Origin: Cardamine occulta
Taxonomy: Eukaryota > Streptophyta > Magnoliopsida > Brassicales > Brassicaceae
Length of the DNA: 64,000 bases
NCBI GenBank assembly: GCA_028015245.1
Contig: CM051383.1
Coordinates: 14,912,229 to 14,976,228 of the forward strand
Direction of reading: 5' to 3'
Shown in pieces: positions 13,072 through 25,509 of the stretch. The notes beneath the pieces were generated by a model. The model was not told the DNA's origin and did no database searches. It saw nothing but the letters and a program-made list of their open reading frames with translations. The first letter of the stretch is position 1, and every line of letters begins with the position of its first letter. Both the position numbers and the translations under genes were made by a program.

Positions 13072-15881
13072 ATGTCTACCGCCACCGTCATTATCATCGG
13101 CGCCGGAATCTCCGGTTCGAATCAACCATCCATATTCTCTGAAACTATCGTGGCTTGATTAATTTAACTAACGTAAATCTTTATATTTGAAATTAGGAAT
13201 ATCGGCAGCGAAGGTACTCGCCGAGAACGGAGTAGATGACATATTGATACTGGAGGCTACAGATCGGATCGGTGGAAGAATACAAAAACAGAGTTTCGGT
13301 GACGTGCAGGTGGAGCTCGGTGCGGGTTGGATTGCCGGCGTCGGTGGTAAAGAGTCGAACCCTGTTTGGGAGCTTGCTTCACGTTTTAACCTCCGTACTT
13401 GCTTTTCCGACTACACCAATGCTCGTTTTAACATCTACGATCGAAGGTTTCCTTCCGTTTTGTATTAAACTTTGATCATCATCCTCCATGATTTATGTTT
13501 TCTCTAATCGCATTCTTGAATTGCAGTGGAAAAATCTTTCCGAATGGATTCGCTGCTGACTCGTATAAGAAAGCAGTTGATTCGGCGATTCTGAAGCTAA
13601 AGAGTCTTGAAGCTCAATGTGCTGGCCAAGTTGTCGAAGAAGCTTCTTCGTTAGTCTCCTCTCTGTTTTTGTTTTACTTACTGATTTTAAATTTTGCCTC
13701 CCTCGATTCTAATGTGTTATTTGTTGGTTAAGGTCACCGAAGACGCCAATAGACCTTGCCATTGACTTTATCCTCCATGATTTTGAGATGGCAGGTGAGC
13801 TCTCTTAGAAAAAAACACATGAATGACTTCACTATATAATAATAATATTGCAGATTGATTGATTCTGTTTTACTGATTGGTTTCAGAGGTTGAGCCAATA
13901 TCAACTTATGTCGACTTCGGTGAAAGAGAATTCTTGGTTGCTGATGAAAGAGGTTACGAATGTTTACTCTATAAAATGGCTGAGGAGTTTCTATTTACCT
14001 CACATGGAAACATCTTGGACAACCGTCTCAAACTAAACAAGGTAAATTAAGATCTTTGGTATTTTGATTAAGTTAAGTGAAAAGAGTAATATACTTGGAA
14101 AGCTCTTTTTTCCTTTTTTAGCTGTTGCTATTCTATTCGGTGTACTTGATTTGCTTTTTCTTTTCTTTTCCTTTTCTGCTAAGGTTCTCTCGGCCTTTGG
14201 TTTCTTCAGGTCTTAATAGCTATATTTTATTTTGTATACTAATGGCGCCTCAATTACTGTATTAAGTTGATAGTTTCTTGGGAAGCATTATTGTAGGGTC
14301 TGTATTGTATGAGTGAGCGTGTTATATTTATTGCCTCTCATAAACCAGCTGGCTTAACTTTGGAAGCTGTTGTTAAATTAGTAAATCTATAATCGAATTA
14401 ATGGCAGGTGGTTAGGGAGATACAACACTCGAAGAATGGGGTAGTGGTGCAAACAGAGGATGGTTCTGTATACGAAGCTAATTATGTGATTGTGTCTGCG
14501 AGTATTGGTGTTCTTCAATCCAATCTTCTCTCCTTCCAGCCCCCTTTACCCGTTAGCCTACTCTTTACTCTTATCTTTTATGCTTTTTTAACATTAAAAA
14601 GGATACTAGGTGGGAGATTTTTAATCATTCTATGGGGAAAATATTATATTACGTTAGGTTTAGGTGTAGAAAGTAACCAGAAAAAAATGGGTGTCTATAA
14701 TGTGCAATTAAATGAGAACCAGGATTGATTTTTGTTCTCTCTATATATTTAATCAAAACCATACACCAAATACAGTGGGCTATGCATGGTTGATGACCCA
14801 CAGAATTCAAGAGTAGCAAATCTACAGTACTTTTTCAATCCGTGTACTTGTGATATTTCTGTCTAAGACTTTTACTTGTTGGTGACAGAGATGGAAAACA
14901 GAAGCTATACAAAAATGTGATGTGATGGTTTACACAAAGATCTTCCTCAAATTCCCTCATTGTTTCTGGCCATGTGGTCCTAGTCAAGAGTTTTTCATCT
15001 ATGCACACGAACAACGCGGCTACTTCACCTTTTGGCAGGTTAATTTCCTTAAAATCGTAATGAAACAATAATTTTGTTAATCTCAATGCATCTTTTTGGT
15101 CGTTACACATACGGACGAAACGTGGCACATGCACTCTTTAATCTGAAAATTAAACAAATTAACACCTGGGGTCCCTTTGATTAACTATCATTGCTTTTAT
15201 TATCTTTAGTGTCTAACCAGCGGCATGGTCCATGTGGTCAATATTATAATTTGTATGCATATACCCTAAAAACAATCTTGTAGCTTTTACTATTATTATG
15301 CTTATTGCTTACTCTCCACTTCAGCACATGGAAAATGCCTACCCGGGAGCTAATATTCTGGTGGTGACGTTGACTAACGAAGAGTCAAAGCGCGTGGAAG
15401 CTCAAACAGACAAGGAGACGATGGAAGAGGCAATGAGTGTTCTCAAGGACATGTTTGGACCCACCATTCCTTACGCAACCGATATCATTGTCCCCAGGTG
15501 GTGGAACAACCGGTTTCAACGCGGTAGCTACAGCAATTACCCTATGATATCTGATAATCAGCTTCTTCAAAATATCAAGGTAACACACTTTTTTTGTTGT
15601 TTTTAAGACACATATGTCAGGGATTTAAGATAGTTTTGGTTCTTCAGGCCCCAGTTGGACGGATATTCTTCACAGGAGAACACACAAGTGAGAAGTTCAA
15701 TGGGTATGTACATGGAGGATACCTTGCAGGCATGGACACAAGTAACTCTTTGTTGGAAGAGATGAAGCAGAGTTTCTTGTTAAAACCTTTACTCGACTTC
15801 ACTGAGTCTCTAAAACTAACACACCAGAACTCTAACTCTCAAATCTACACAAATGTCAATTTCATATCAGGCACTAGTTAG
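13072..15881 (+). CDS. PAO1: Polyamine oxidase 1
   Basis: Nine exons (13072-13114, 13197-13446, 13527-13649, 13733-13794, 13887-14041, 14408-14551, 14889-15038, 15325-15579, 15648-15881) encode 471 residues. The FAD-dependent amine oxidase acts on spermine-type polyamines. Arabidopsis PAO1 is cytosolic and converts spermine, thermospermine and norspermine back to smaller amines. The N-terminal dinucleotide-binding motif IIIGAGISG is split by intron 1. EATDRIGGRI, the second FAD contact, follows. The C-terminal FAD motif is in exon 9 (GRIFFTGEHTSEKFNGYVHG). No C-terminal SKL-type signal is present (it ends ISGTS), which agrees with a cytosolic enzyme. Its stop codon is only about 42 bp from that of NAGLU on the other strand. 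Confidence 0.95.
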
Positions 15882-15923
15882 AATCCCAACTCCTTACTAA
15901 TTTTATTTTATTCTTTGAGCAAC

Positions 15924-18900
15924 TCATGGGAAGTATTTATGCAACAGATGCCTTGAAATAGCTAAAGCGTCTCCTGTTGCCTTAACCGGATAGACCTTTG
16001 ATGAACTTTGCTGCCATTTGTGTGACTTTATTATCCATTCTCTTCGCCATTTCTCTACCTCGAATTTCTTCTTATCTTGTAAGCTTTTCAGCATTTCATT
16101 GAAATACAACGAGGCTCGGGGTAAGTAGTAGTCTTCAAGTAACCCACTCCAGAATTTGTTTGCTGATGATGATGATCACAAAAGATAACTGTTGATTAAA
16201 AGCTCTATGTACTGAAAAATAGTTTCCTTTTTAACTGTATTTCTTACCGTAATCATGAAGCTTGCTTTGGTTCACATCTTTTGAGTCATACCACATAGTC
16301 ACTTGCGTTCTTGCGTTCCACTCGTACTGTACACACAAAATTCAGTCACAAGCAAGCAATGTACTTCTTCTACCTACACGTTCTAAGAAACAAACTTGAT
16401 GTTACACCTGTTTCCTTTCATAACTGTTTCTGGCCAACTTCTTTGCACTCTCAAGCCACGTCCCCAGAAGGAAATTATCATCCGAAGCAAGTAAAACGTC
16501 CATGTCCTTTATAAGCTCAAGAAACTTCTCACTCGATCGTCTTAAGCTTCCCATATCTTTCTTTATAAAAGCAGTAACCGCTTCAATGTAAACCTGGTTT
16601 GCTAGCTTTGATAAAACTTGACGCGTCAAATCAACCATGTCGTACCTGCAAGCAAATCTCATCGGAATCTGTAACCATTAACGTGGAAAATACTCTATTA
16701 TTACTTACTCTTACCTGTATGTTAAGCTCCCGAACAGATCATCCCCAGCTTCCAGGAAAAGTTTGAGAGCTTTGATCACCTCCTTTGTTGAATACCATAA
16801 ATGGGCCTTAGGCAAACTAGAGCTCTTGTCTTGAAACAAGAATCTTCTTTTTGTTTCATAAGGGCCACTGGATATCATATATACATCTACTTGTTTTGAT
16901 TTGTCTTGTACAGAACTAGATGGATCCCAGTCCGGAAACTTGACTATGAAATCTGTGTTATGATCCTAAAACAGAAGAATTTTAAAAGCAAGTTTCTATG
17001 AATTTAGAGCAGATCTAAGGAGAGATGATGCAGTAGTGACCAAAACAAAACTTACCGCAATTCCATCGGTGCAGTTGTAGACAGTGTGATAGAGAATCTC
17101 CCAAGCGGCCTCGATTTTTTTATTTTCTTTCATGTATCTTCTGCGTGCATAGCTCTTCAGCCATTTCTATAAAATAAAAAAATTATGAAACCGACAGTGC
17201 AAACACTTTCAACTGTCACATCAAGAGTAATTACAATGTATGCATTACCTGTACATCAACTTTCTTATCTCGAAATGCCATTTCAGAAGTTAGCTCGTAA
17301 ACCACCGGGTTCTGCTCTATTCCTTCCATGCACATTCCTACACCAACCTATGTGAAACACAAATAAGTAGATTATGTTCACAAAAGTGTATACATCAAAT
17401 TTAAAATGTGAAACATATTGTTAATGTAGTCTTGAAAATACCATGGTTGAATTTTTGCTGACACGAGCATCAACCGGTCCTGAAGAAATTGAATCAAGAG
17501 CACCATACGTTTCAATGTTGCCACCAAAATTGTGAAGCATGCACCTGAAGTTCAATCAATTTCAATAAAAACACGTAAAATATAACTCTGACACCAGCAT
17601 AATAACGAAACAAAGACAACAATATACCAGATATAAGGAGTTCCATAAAATTGGGTGGACGTGTTCCATATCGGTTTGACCTCAGCATATAGATCAAGAA
17701 CTATCATTTTGCCAGAGGGAACCGAATGTAAGAGCGCCTGCAAAAAGCAAGAGAGGATGTGATATTGAAAAAGAAAAGCCATTTTCTAATCAATAGTATC
17801 CATCAACATTCATCATATATACTAAATTGGATGTTTACTTTCATCTGGGGTGGCTTCCAGAATTTTGAGTCTGAACTGAAAAGCCAACCCTGCACAATGG
17901 TGGGTCGCAAGTAAGAAAGCATTCAAAAATGAAGAATTCTCGATTCCTTAACTCCAATAGTGGTACAGTACAAGTTTTGCCGCAGTTTTCTAAATAACAT
18001 CCCAAAGTACGAATGCCACAGTGATTAAAAAAAAAATGGAAAAGAGGGCATACTTGCATTAACCATACAGCATTCTTGTTTCCTTTTGACATAGCTTTGT
18101 ACACTGCAGCTCCTAGTGAAGATATATATACAGGTTCACTTGTGGGAGGAGTATTCTCATTGAATGTATCGCTGCATTACCATAAGCAGTCGAGAGCTAA
18201 GCTATTTAAGATTAATAGCATCATTATTATATACAAATAGAGTTGTTTTTTTTTTAATTGAATCATGCATTATTGCGGAAGATTGTTTTCACAAATACTT
18301 ACCAAGGTTCAAGAAAACTAGAAAAAGCTGCAAGAAATAATTTACCTCTTAGGTGCAAATTGAAGAGAATTACCAGTTATAGATGTTTGTAATCTCTCCA
18401 TATTCTGAAAGTAACAAGGTAAGATTAAAGGCATTAGTATGCAAAACTAGATCAAGAAGACTGTGATCGGGTGGGATCTTTGATTACTAGGTTTCTACAT
18501 TGATAAAATGGCTTACAATGGATGACATTTTTGCAAAGATTATGGAAACAGAAATAGCTTCAGGTTACCTTCAATTTGTTCTTTAATAAAAGCCTCTCCA
18601 ATGTCAATGAAGAGAGGATCAGAAGGATTCAGAAGGTAGGTGCAGCACCAGCGAGAATCACCATCCACTGTGTTCCTGAGAAGAAACAAAAGATAGATTG
18701 TGAGATTAATGTTTATTTGAAGGCGAAACAGTAAAATCTAGTATATATATTTTCTTATCACCCAGCTCAAAAAGTATGATCCATTGGATTAAAAAGCTTA
18801 GGGGCATAAATTATGGAAGGACAATGTACCAGTCATCAAGTCGAGTTATATTTGCACTGGGATATATCTTTCTCAAAGCTGATGGAACATTCCCTGAGAA

Positions 18901-20287
18901 TGATGGAAGTACTACAAAAGGAGGAAAGAAAAGAAAATATAAGATCCTATGAGTACAATCTATTGAGTATATGAGAAGAGAAGAAAGTGATTGTTCCTTG
19001 GACCTGGATTCATGCCAAGCTTCAGCATCCGAGAAAGTATCTGTTTCTGCAAAAGCAACTGGTCACCTAACCAGTTTTTCGATAACGGACCACCCCACCT
19101 GTGATGTAGATGATGTAGTGGGAGATATGGATTATGTGAGTTCCAAGAATGAAAGACAATTCTAGCTGCCTAAGTCTGAAAATATCAGAGATCAGGTTAT
19201 ATACGCATGAAGATTTCCCATGCGAGCCCAAGCAAGAAACGCTGGTCCACCAAAATAATCATCCAGATCTGCTTTGCTGATATTGAACCTCTAAACAAGA
19301 TTGATATAGAATTTGGTTAGCATATATGAACTTATAAAAAAAATGCAATAGTTGGTCATGTCACAGCTAATAATACTATTATTCAGTTATTGCAATCTGA
19401 CAAGAATAAGAATCCAATGTTTACCTTGAAAACCTTTTGCCAAATAGCTTCTTGGCCAGTGAATGCAAGAGGCAAGTTAATTCCTTGCAATGCCATCCAG
19501 TCAATCTCTCTCTCCCATCTCTCCCACCCCCACCAAACATATGAATCTGGAAAAAAACATGAAAGCAGAAGCAGGAGCAGGAATGTGATTCATTACAAAA
19601 CCATTTACATATGAGGGAATTTTGATTCCAAGATGTAGCAGCATGTCTTACAGCTAGATGTAACAACATTTTGGTAATAGTTCCAAGGGACAGGACGCCG
19701 AATCAAGATGCCTTTAGAGTCAAGACGAGGTAGATATCCAGGATGAGGAACAGAGGCAATCTGAATGCCACCAGTTTTGTCCCAAGAAACATGAGCATTA
19801 CATTTATACTTCAAATACCAATGTAGCCCAGAAGCAATCTCAACTCCAGTTGTGCCTTTAATCCTGAAATACAAGTTAGAAAATAGCAAAACTGGAAGTG
19901 AAGAATAAGAGATCAGATGTTACTTACACTATTTCAGGTCCAATTCGTCTCGGGCCATGATAGTTTTCAACTAGAAAGCAACTGCTGCCATCACAAACAT
20001 CCTAATAAAACAAAAACAATCAGTACTGTTGAATCAACACTACCATAATCGATTTTTAAGGAAAAAGGAAGAACCTTTGAGATAATTCTGAAATCAAAAC
20101 TGTGAAAATGAGTGGGAAGTAGCCTCTGCAATAAACCCTTTGCTGCTGATTCTTGTACAGATGAAGTTGGTAGTAGAGAATCTAAACGGTCAAGAAGAGT
20201 CTTGATAGAAGGATGTTGTTTCGACAAAGATTGAGAATGAAGAGAAAGAATCAACAGAACCAACAAAACCAATTTGATAGGACGCAT
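15924..20287 (-). CDS. NAGLU: Alpha-N-acetylglucosaminidase, GH89 (NAGLU/CYL1)
   Basis: Nineteen exons (20287-20075, 20001-19928, 19863-19652, 19546-19425, 19290-19205, 19098-19004, 18911-18830, 18675-18569, 18404-18374, 18171-18054, 17889-17839, 17737-17628, 17544-17442, 17347-17249, 17166-17056, 16965-16715, 16645-16408, 16326-16248, 16162-15924) give 806 residues, the Arabidopsis length. The protein is orthologous to the human lysosomal enzyme lost in Sanfilippo B disease, and in Arabidopsis it is needed for reproduction. Residues 1-20 form a hydrophobic signal peptide. The GH89 core includes [19 protein letters not shown] and TGQEAIW. Candidate catalytic glutamates lie in DTFNEN and in [13 protein letters not shown]. 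The start chosen is the Met opening the signal peptide. An in-frame Met 21 codons upstream (20350) would bury it. Exon 9 is only 31 nt. Confidence 0.94.
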
Positions 20288-20605
20288 GCTGATACTCTTC
20301 GTCACTAGTGATGGAGCCAGAAAGTTAAGGCAGGATAAAACAGAGAGCATTAGAAAAAAAATGATCTCTTAAGAAAATCCGAAATATACCGGGTCGAATA
20401 TTAACCTGGGTGAACCGAAATAAACCGGGATCGTTGAAATTTATAACTTAAAAAAAAAAAAGACAACAGAGAAGGAAACGATAGGCGTAGACTGTGTTTT
20501 TGTTGGGTTAAACCCTAATATCAGTGTGTGTTTGGGTTTAAATCTGCTTACTAGATCTGTTGCTGCAAAGCTCGATAAAGTTATAGCGATTCGTACTTCT
20601 CCACC
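20288..20605. promoter_or_regulatory. Bidirectional NAGLU/ELP1 promoter with telo-box
   Basis: About 318 bp separate the divergent start codons, so both promoters share this space. It contains AAACCCTAA at about 20510-20518, a telo-box motif common near plant housekeeping and translation genes, roughly 90 bp before the ELP1 ATG. It also contains several ACCGGG/CCGGGA words and a poly-A run near 20450. Confidence 0.5.
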
Positions 20606-23600
20606 ATGAAAAATTTGAAGCTTTTCTCCGAGGTTTCTCAGAACATCCAATTGCATTCGATCGAGGAAGTTGTACAATTTTCAGCTTATGACATCGACCA
20701 AAGTCGCTTATTTTTCGCATCTTCTACTAATTTCGTTTACGCCCTTCAGCTCTCTTCCTTCCAAGTAAGAGATTTTACTGCCTATGAAATTTGTTCCCTC
20801 TTTGGTTCATCCTGTTTTTGTTTGATAAGGAAGCCAGTGAGAAAAAGGTTGGAAATTTGGTCTTAGTATGGGTTTTTAATTTCGCTTTTTATTTAAGTTT
20901 CTTGTGGATGAACTTGCCAGTGAACTTAGGGATTTAGAGTCTGTTTAAATTTTAAGTCTTTCTCCTATGTTATGTATGGTGTTGTTTCTTTCTCTTGTAT
21001 TGATATCTTAAGTCATTATATGGCAGAATGGAAGAGCTTTGGGAAAGAGTGCTTTGCCTTTGGAGGTTTGCAGTATTGATCTGGAGCCCACAGATTTCAT
21101 CACGGCATTCGATTACCTCGCGGAGAAGGAGTCTCTATTAATTGGGACTTCTTGTGGGCTTTTGCTGGTGCATAATGTGGAGAGCAATGTGACTGAACTA
21201 GTTGGAAATATTGAAGGAGGTGTCAAGTGTATCTCACCTAGTCCGACTGGAGATCTACTTGGATTGATTACTGGTTTAGGGCGGTTGCTTGTTATGACTT
21301 ATGATTGGGTTTTGATGTACGAGAAGGCACTTGGAGAGGTTCCTGAAGGTGGTTACGTACGTAAGGACCCTTTACCTTCTTGTCAAATTGACTGCTTAAT
21401 GGTTAAATTTATGGTTTTAGTTGAAAATTGACGTGAACACCTTTTATGTCCATTTCTAACCATGTGAACTGACTACTGTTTTAGGTGAAGCAGATGATTT
21501 GTCTGTAAATTGTGGGGGAATTTCCATTTCCTGGAGAGGTGATGGAAAGTATTTTGCGACCATGGGTGAGGTTTATGAGTCTGGTTGTATGTATAAGAAA
21601 ATTAAGATATGGGAAAGTGATTCCGGTGCTTTGCAGTCTTCCTCGGAAGCAAAAGATTTCATGAAGGGGAGTCTTGAATGGATGCCGAGTGGGGCAAAAA
21701 TAGCAGCTGTTTATAAGAGGAAGTCAGATAATGGCAGTCCATCAATTGCTTTCTTCGAGAGGAATGGACTTGAGAGAAACTCGTTTTTAATTGGTGAACC
21801 AGGAGATGCTACTGTATCATTTGAAACTCTCAAATGGAATTCTGCATCAGATCTTCTTGCAGGAGTTGTTAGTTGCGAAACACATGATGCCATTAAGGTG
21901 TGGTTCTTTAGCAACAACCACTGGTACCTGAAACACGAGATTAGGTATCCAAAGGAAGCTGGGGTATTGGTCATGTGGGATCCAACAAAGCCACTGCAGT
22001 TAATATGTTGGACTCTGGCAGGGCAGGTTACTGTTTGCAATTTTATGTGGGTAACAGCGGTCATGGAGGACTCAACAGCCTTTGTCGTAGATAACTCCAA
22101 GATACTCGTGACACCACTATCTTTGTCCTTGATGCCTCCTCCTATGTATTTGTTCAGCCTTAGTTTTTCTTCCGCTGTCAGAGATATAGCATATTACTCT
22201 AGGAACTCTAAGAATTGTCTGGCTGTGTTCTTGTCAGATGGAAACCTGTCTTTTGTTGACTTTCCTGCACCTAGTACTTGGGAAGATATTGAAGGCAGAG
22301 ACTTCAATGTGGAAATTTCAGACTGTAAAACAGCACTGGGCTCTTTGGTACATCTTCAATGGTTGAATGCCCATTCACTGCTGTGTGTCTCTGCTTATGG
22401 TTCTAGCCACAACAAATGTCTCTCTTCGGGAGCGTATGAGACAGATCTTCATGGTTCTTATTTACAAGAAGTTGAAGTAGTTTGTTATGAGGATCATGTT
22501 CCTGATCAAGTGACATTCTCTGGCTTTAAGGCTAGTGTTACTTTCCAGACGCTTCTCGAATCACGGGTCATGGCTCTTGCCTGGAATCCTAATAAGCGTG
22601 ATTCAGCCTTTGTAGAGTTTGAGGGTGGGAAAGTGCTTGGATATGCATCAAGGTCAGGCATTATGGAAGCTCGTATTAGTGATGATAGTGTATGTTTTCC
22701 ATCGACTTGTCCTTTGGTGAAGGTGGCGCAGGTTGATGCTGGTGGGGTGCTCAAACCCTTGATATGTGGGCTTGATGATATGGGTAGACTGTACATCAAC
22801 GGGAAGAGCCTATGTAATAACTGCAGCAGTGTCTCATTTTATTCAGAGTTGGCCAATGAAGTGGTTACCCATCTGATTATTTTGACCAAACATGATTTTC
22901 TCTTTATTGTCGATACCAAGGATGTACTGCAGGGAGAAGTGGCACTTGGAAATGCATACTTTATTATTGATGGTAGAAGGCGGGACGAAGAAATTATGAG
23001 CTATGTAAATATTTGGGAAAAAGGTGCCAAAGTAATTGGTGTCCTCAATGGAGATGAAGCTGCTGTAATATTACAAACTATGCGGGGGAATCTCGAGTGC
23101 ATTTATCCCAGAAAGCTGGTCCTCTCTTCCATTACGAATGCATTAGCTCAGCAACGGTTCAAAGATGCATTAAACTTGGTAAGGCGTCATAGAATTGACT
23201 TTAATGTTCTCGTGGATCTATATGGGTGGCAGGCATTTCTACACTCAGCTGTAGAATTTGTTGTACAAGTAAACAATTTGAACCACGTTACAGAATTTGT
23301 TTGTGCCATGAAGAATGAAGATGTTACTGAAACACTTTACAAAAAATTTTCCTTTTCCAAAAAGGGGGACAAGGTTTTACAAGTGAAAGATCATTGCCGT
23401 AACAAAGTATCATCAGTTCTACAGGCAATTAGGAAAGCCCTTGAAGAACATATACCAGAGAGTCCGTCACGGGAACTCTGTATTTTGACCACACTTGCCC
23501 GAAGTGATCCACCAGCTATTGAAGAATCTCTTTTGAGGATAAAATCTGTTCGTGAAATGGAGTTGCAAAGCTCTTCTGATGATTCAAAGAAAAAGTCTTG

Positions 23601-25509
23601 TCCATCTGCAGAAGAAGCCTTGAAACATCTTCTTTGGTTATTGGATTCTGAGGCTGTCTTTGAAGCTGCCCTAGGTCTTTATGATCTGAACCTTGCAGCT
23701 ATTGTGGCACTCAATTCCCAACGTGATCCAAAAGAGTTTCTACCTTATCTTCAGGAGCTGGAAAGAATGTCTGAACCCCTGATGCATTTCAACATCGACA
23801 TTAAATTGCAGCGTTTTGATAGTGCTCTTAGGAACATTGTATCAGCGGGGGATGGATACTTTCCTGATTGCATGGACTTAATGATGAAAAACCCTCAACT
23901 TTTCCCGCTGGGCCTCCAGCTAATTACTGATTTTGATAAGAAACAAGCGGTTCTAGAGGCTTGGGCAGACCATCTCACTGATGAAAAACGTTTTGAGGAT
24001 GCTGCTACTACGTACCTATGCTGCTCTAAACTGGAAAAGGCTTCCAAGGCATACCGTGAATGTGGTGATTGGAGTGGGGTACTCAGAGTGGGGGCGCTAA
24101 TGAACTTAGGTAAAGATGAGATCTTGAAATTGGCATACGAACTCTGTGAAGAGGTCAACGCTCTTGGGAAACCAGGGGAAGCAGCAAAAATAGCTCTTGA
24201 GTATTGCAGAGATATAAGCGGTGGAATTAGTTTGCTTATCAATGCGAGGGAATGGGAAGAGGCTTTAAGGGTGGCATTTCTGCATACAACAGATGGTATA
24301 ATCTCAGTGGTGAAGAATTCTGCTCTGGAGTGTGCTAGTGGTCTAGTAGGTGAATTCAAAGAATCAATAGAAAAAGTAGGAAAATATTTGACTCGCTATT
24401 TAGCTGTTCGGCAGAGACGATTACTGCTTGCAGCAAAGCTCAAATCTGAGGAACGGTCTGTAATTGATCTTGACGATGACACAGCTTCAGAAGCAAGTAG
24501 CAACCTGAGTGGAATGAGCGCCTATACTTTGGGGTACATCTTTGCATTTGTCTTATTCTCTCAGTCTTTATCTATATGGAAATTTTCTTAGCTGATCTTA
24601 GATTGCATTGCATATTAAACTAAAACAGAGCTGAATTAGGTACTGATCCTCTTTACATGGGAGCTCATGTTTGGGTTTCTGATGAATTCAATATGTTTTC
24701 TGATTGTGTCCTCATCGATTAACCTGCATCTGGTTATATGCATGAAGATTCCAGCATATATATAAATTTGTAAAGTGATGTAAGGTTTTCGGGTAGTTGT
24801 TTAGTGCATGGTCATTGAGCAGTTGGTTAAAGCTTGTTGAAAGGTCTTAACATAAAAGTTCTCGGGCAGTGGGTAGAGAATTGAGACTTCTCTGGGGATT
24901 CGAAGTCTCTATAATGTTGTTAGTTTTTGGATTAAAAAGGGAAAGAATTAACCAGTTTGGATCTTAAAATAAAACTTTTTTTTTCTTCTATGCTCTTATT
25001 CCAGGACAAGGAGAGGTTCTGCTGCTTCAGTCAGCTCAAGCACGGCTACTAGCAGGGCTAGGGATTTGAGGCGCCAGAGAAAGAGCGGGAAAATTCGTGC
25101 TGGCAGGTATATATATATTTATATCTTGTATGAAAATTGAGCTGTTTCACTTGAGCAAAAATGTAAATGAATAAAATTGGTGTGATTATGCAGTGCGGGT
25201 GAGGAGATGGCTCTTGTTGATCACTTAAAGGGTATGCGTATGACGGAAGGTGCAAAGCGAGAGCTGAAGTCGTTGTTGGTATGTCTGGTAACACTTGGTG
25301 AAACGGATTCTGCACAGAAGTTGCAACAGACTGCAGAGAATTTCCAGGTCTCGCAAGTAGCAGCAGTAGAGCTAGCAGACGATACAGTGTCCAGCGAGAG
25401 CGTTGATGAAGAAGCCTATTGCCTTGAACGTTATGTTCAGAAGACGAGATTCACATCACGAGACTCTGATGTCTTTAGCTGGATGCTTAAGGTCTTTACT
25501 AGCCCATGA
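20606..25509 (+). CDS. ELP1: Elongator complex subunit 1 (ELO2/ABO1, IKAP-like)
   Basis: Five exons (20606-20764, 21027-21360, 21485-24533, 25005-25106, 25194-25509) encode 1319 residues, the same as Arabidopsis ELO2/ABO1. This is the scaffold of the Elongator acetyltransferase complex, which modifies wobble uridines of tRNA and influences transcription, growth, ABA response and leaf polarity. The N-terminal half carries WD40-type beta-propeller repeats (for example SISWRGDGKYFATMG, LEWMPSGAKIAAV). The C-terminal half is helical TPR-like (ALGLYDLNLAAIVALNSQRD, AATTYLCCSKLEKASKAYRECGDW). A Ser-rich linker leads to a conserved Arg/Lys cluster at about residues 1198-1212, matching the tRNA-binding motif of yeast Elp1. 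Exon 3 alone is 3.05 kb. Antisense ORFs inside it are shadows. Confidence 0.97.

Noticed and set aside
23895..24359. 154-codon minus-strand ORF inside ELP1
   Set aside because: Antisense shadow of the 3-kb ELP1 exon. It has no domain, and the plus strand is clearly the conserved protein.
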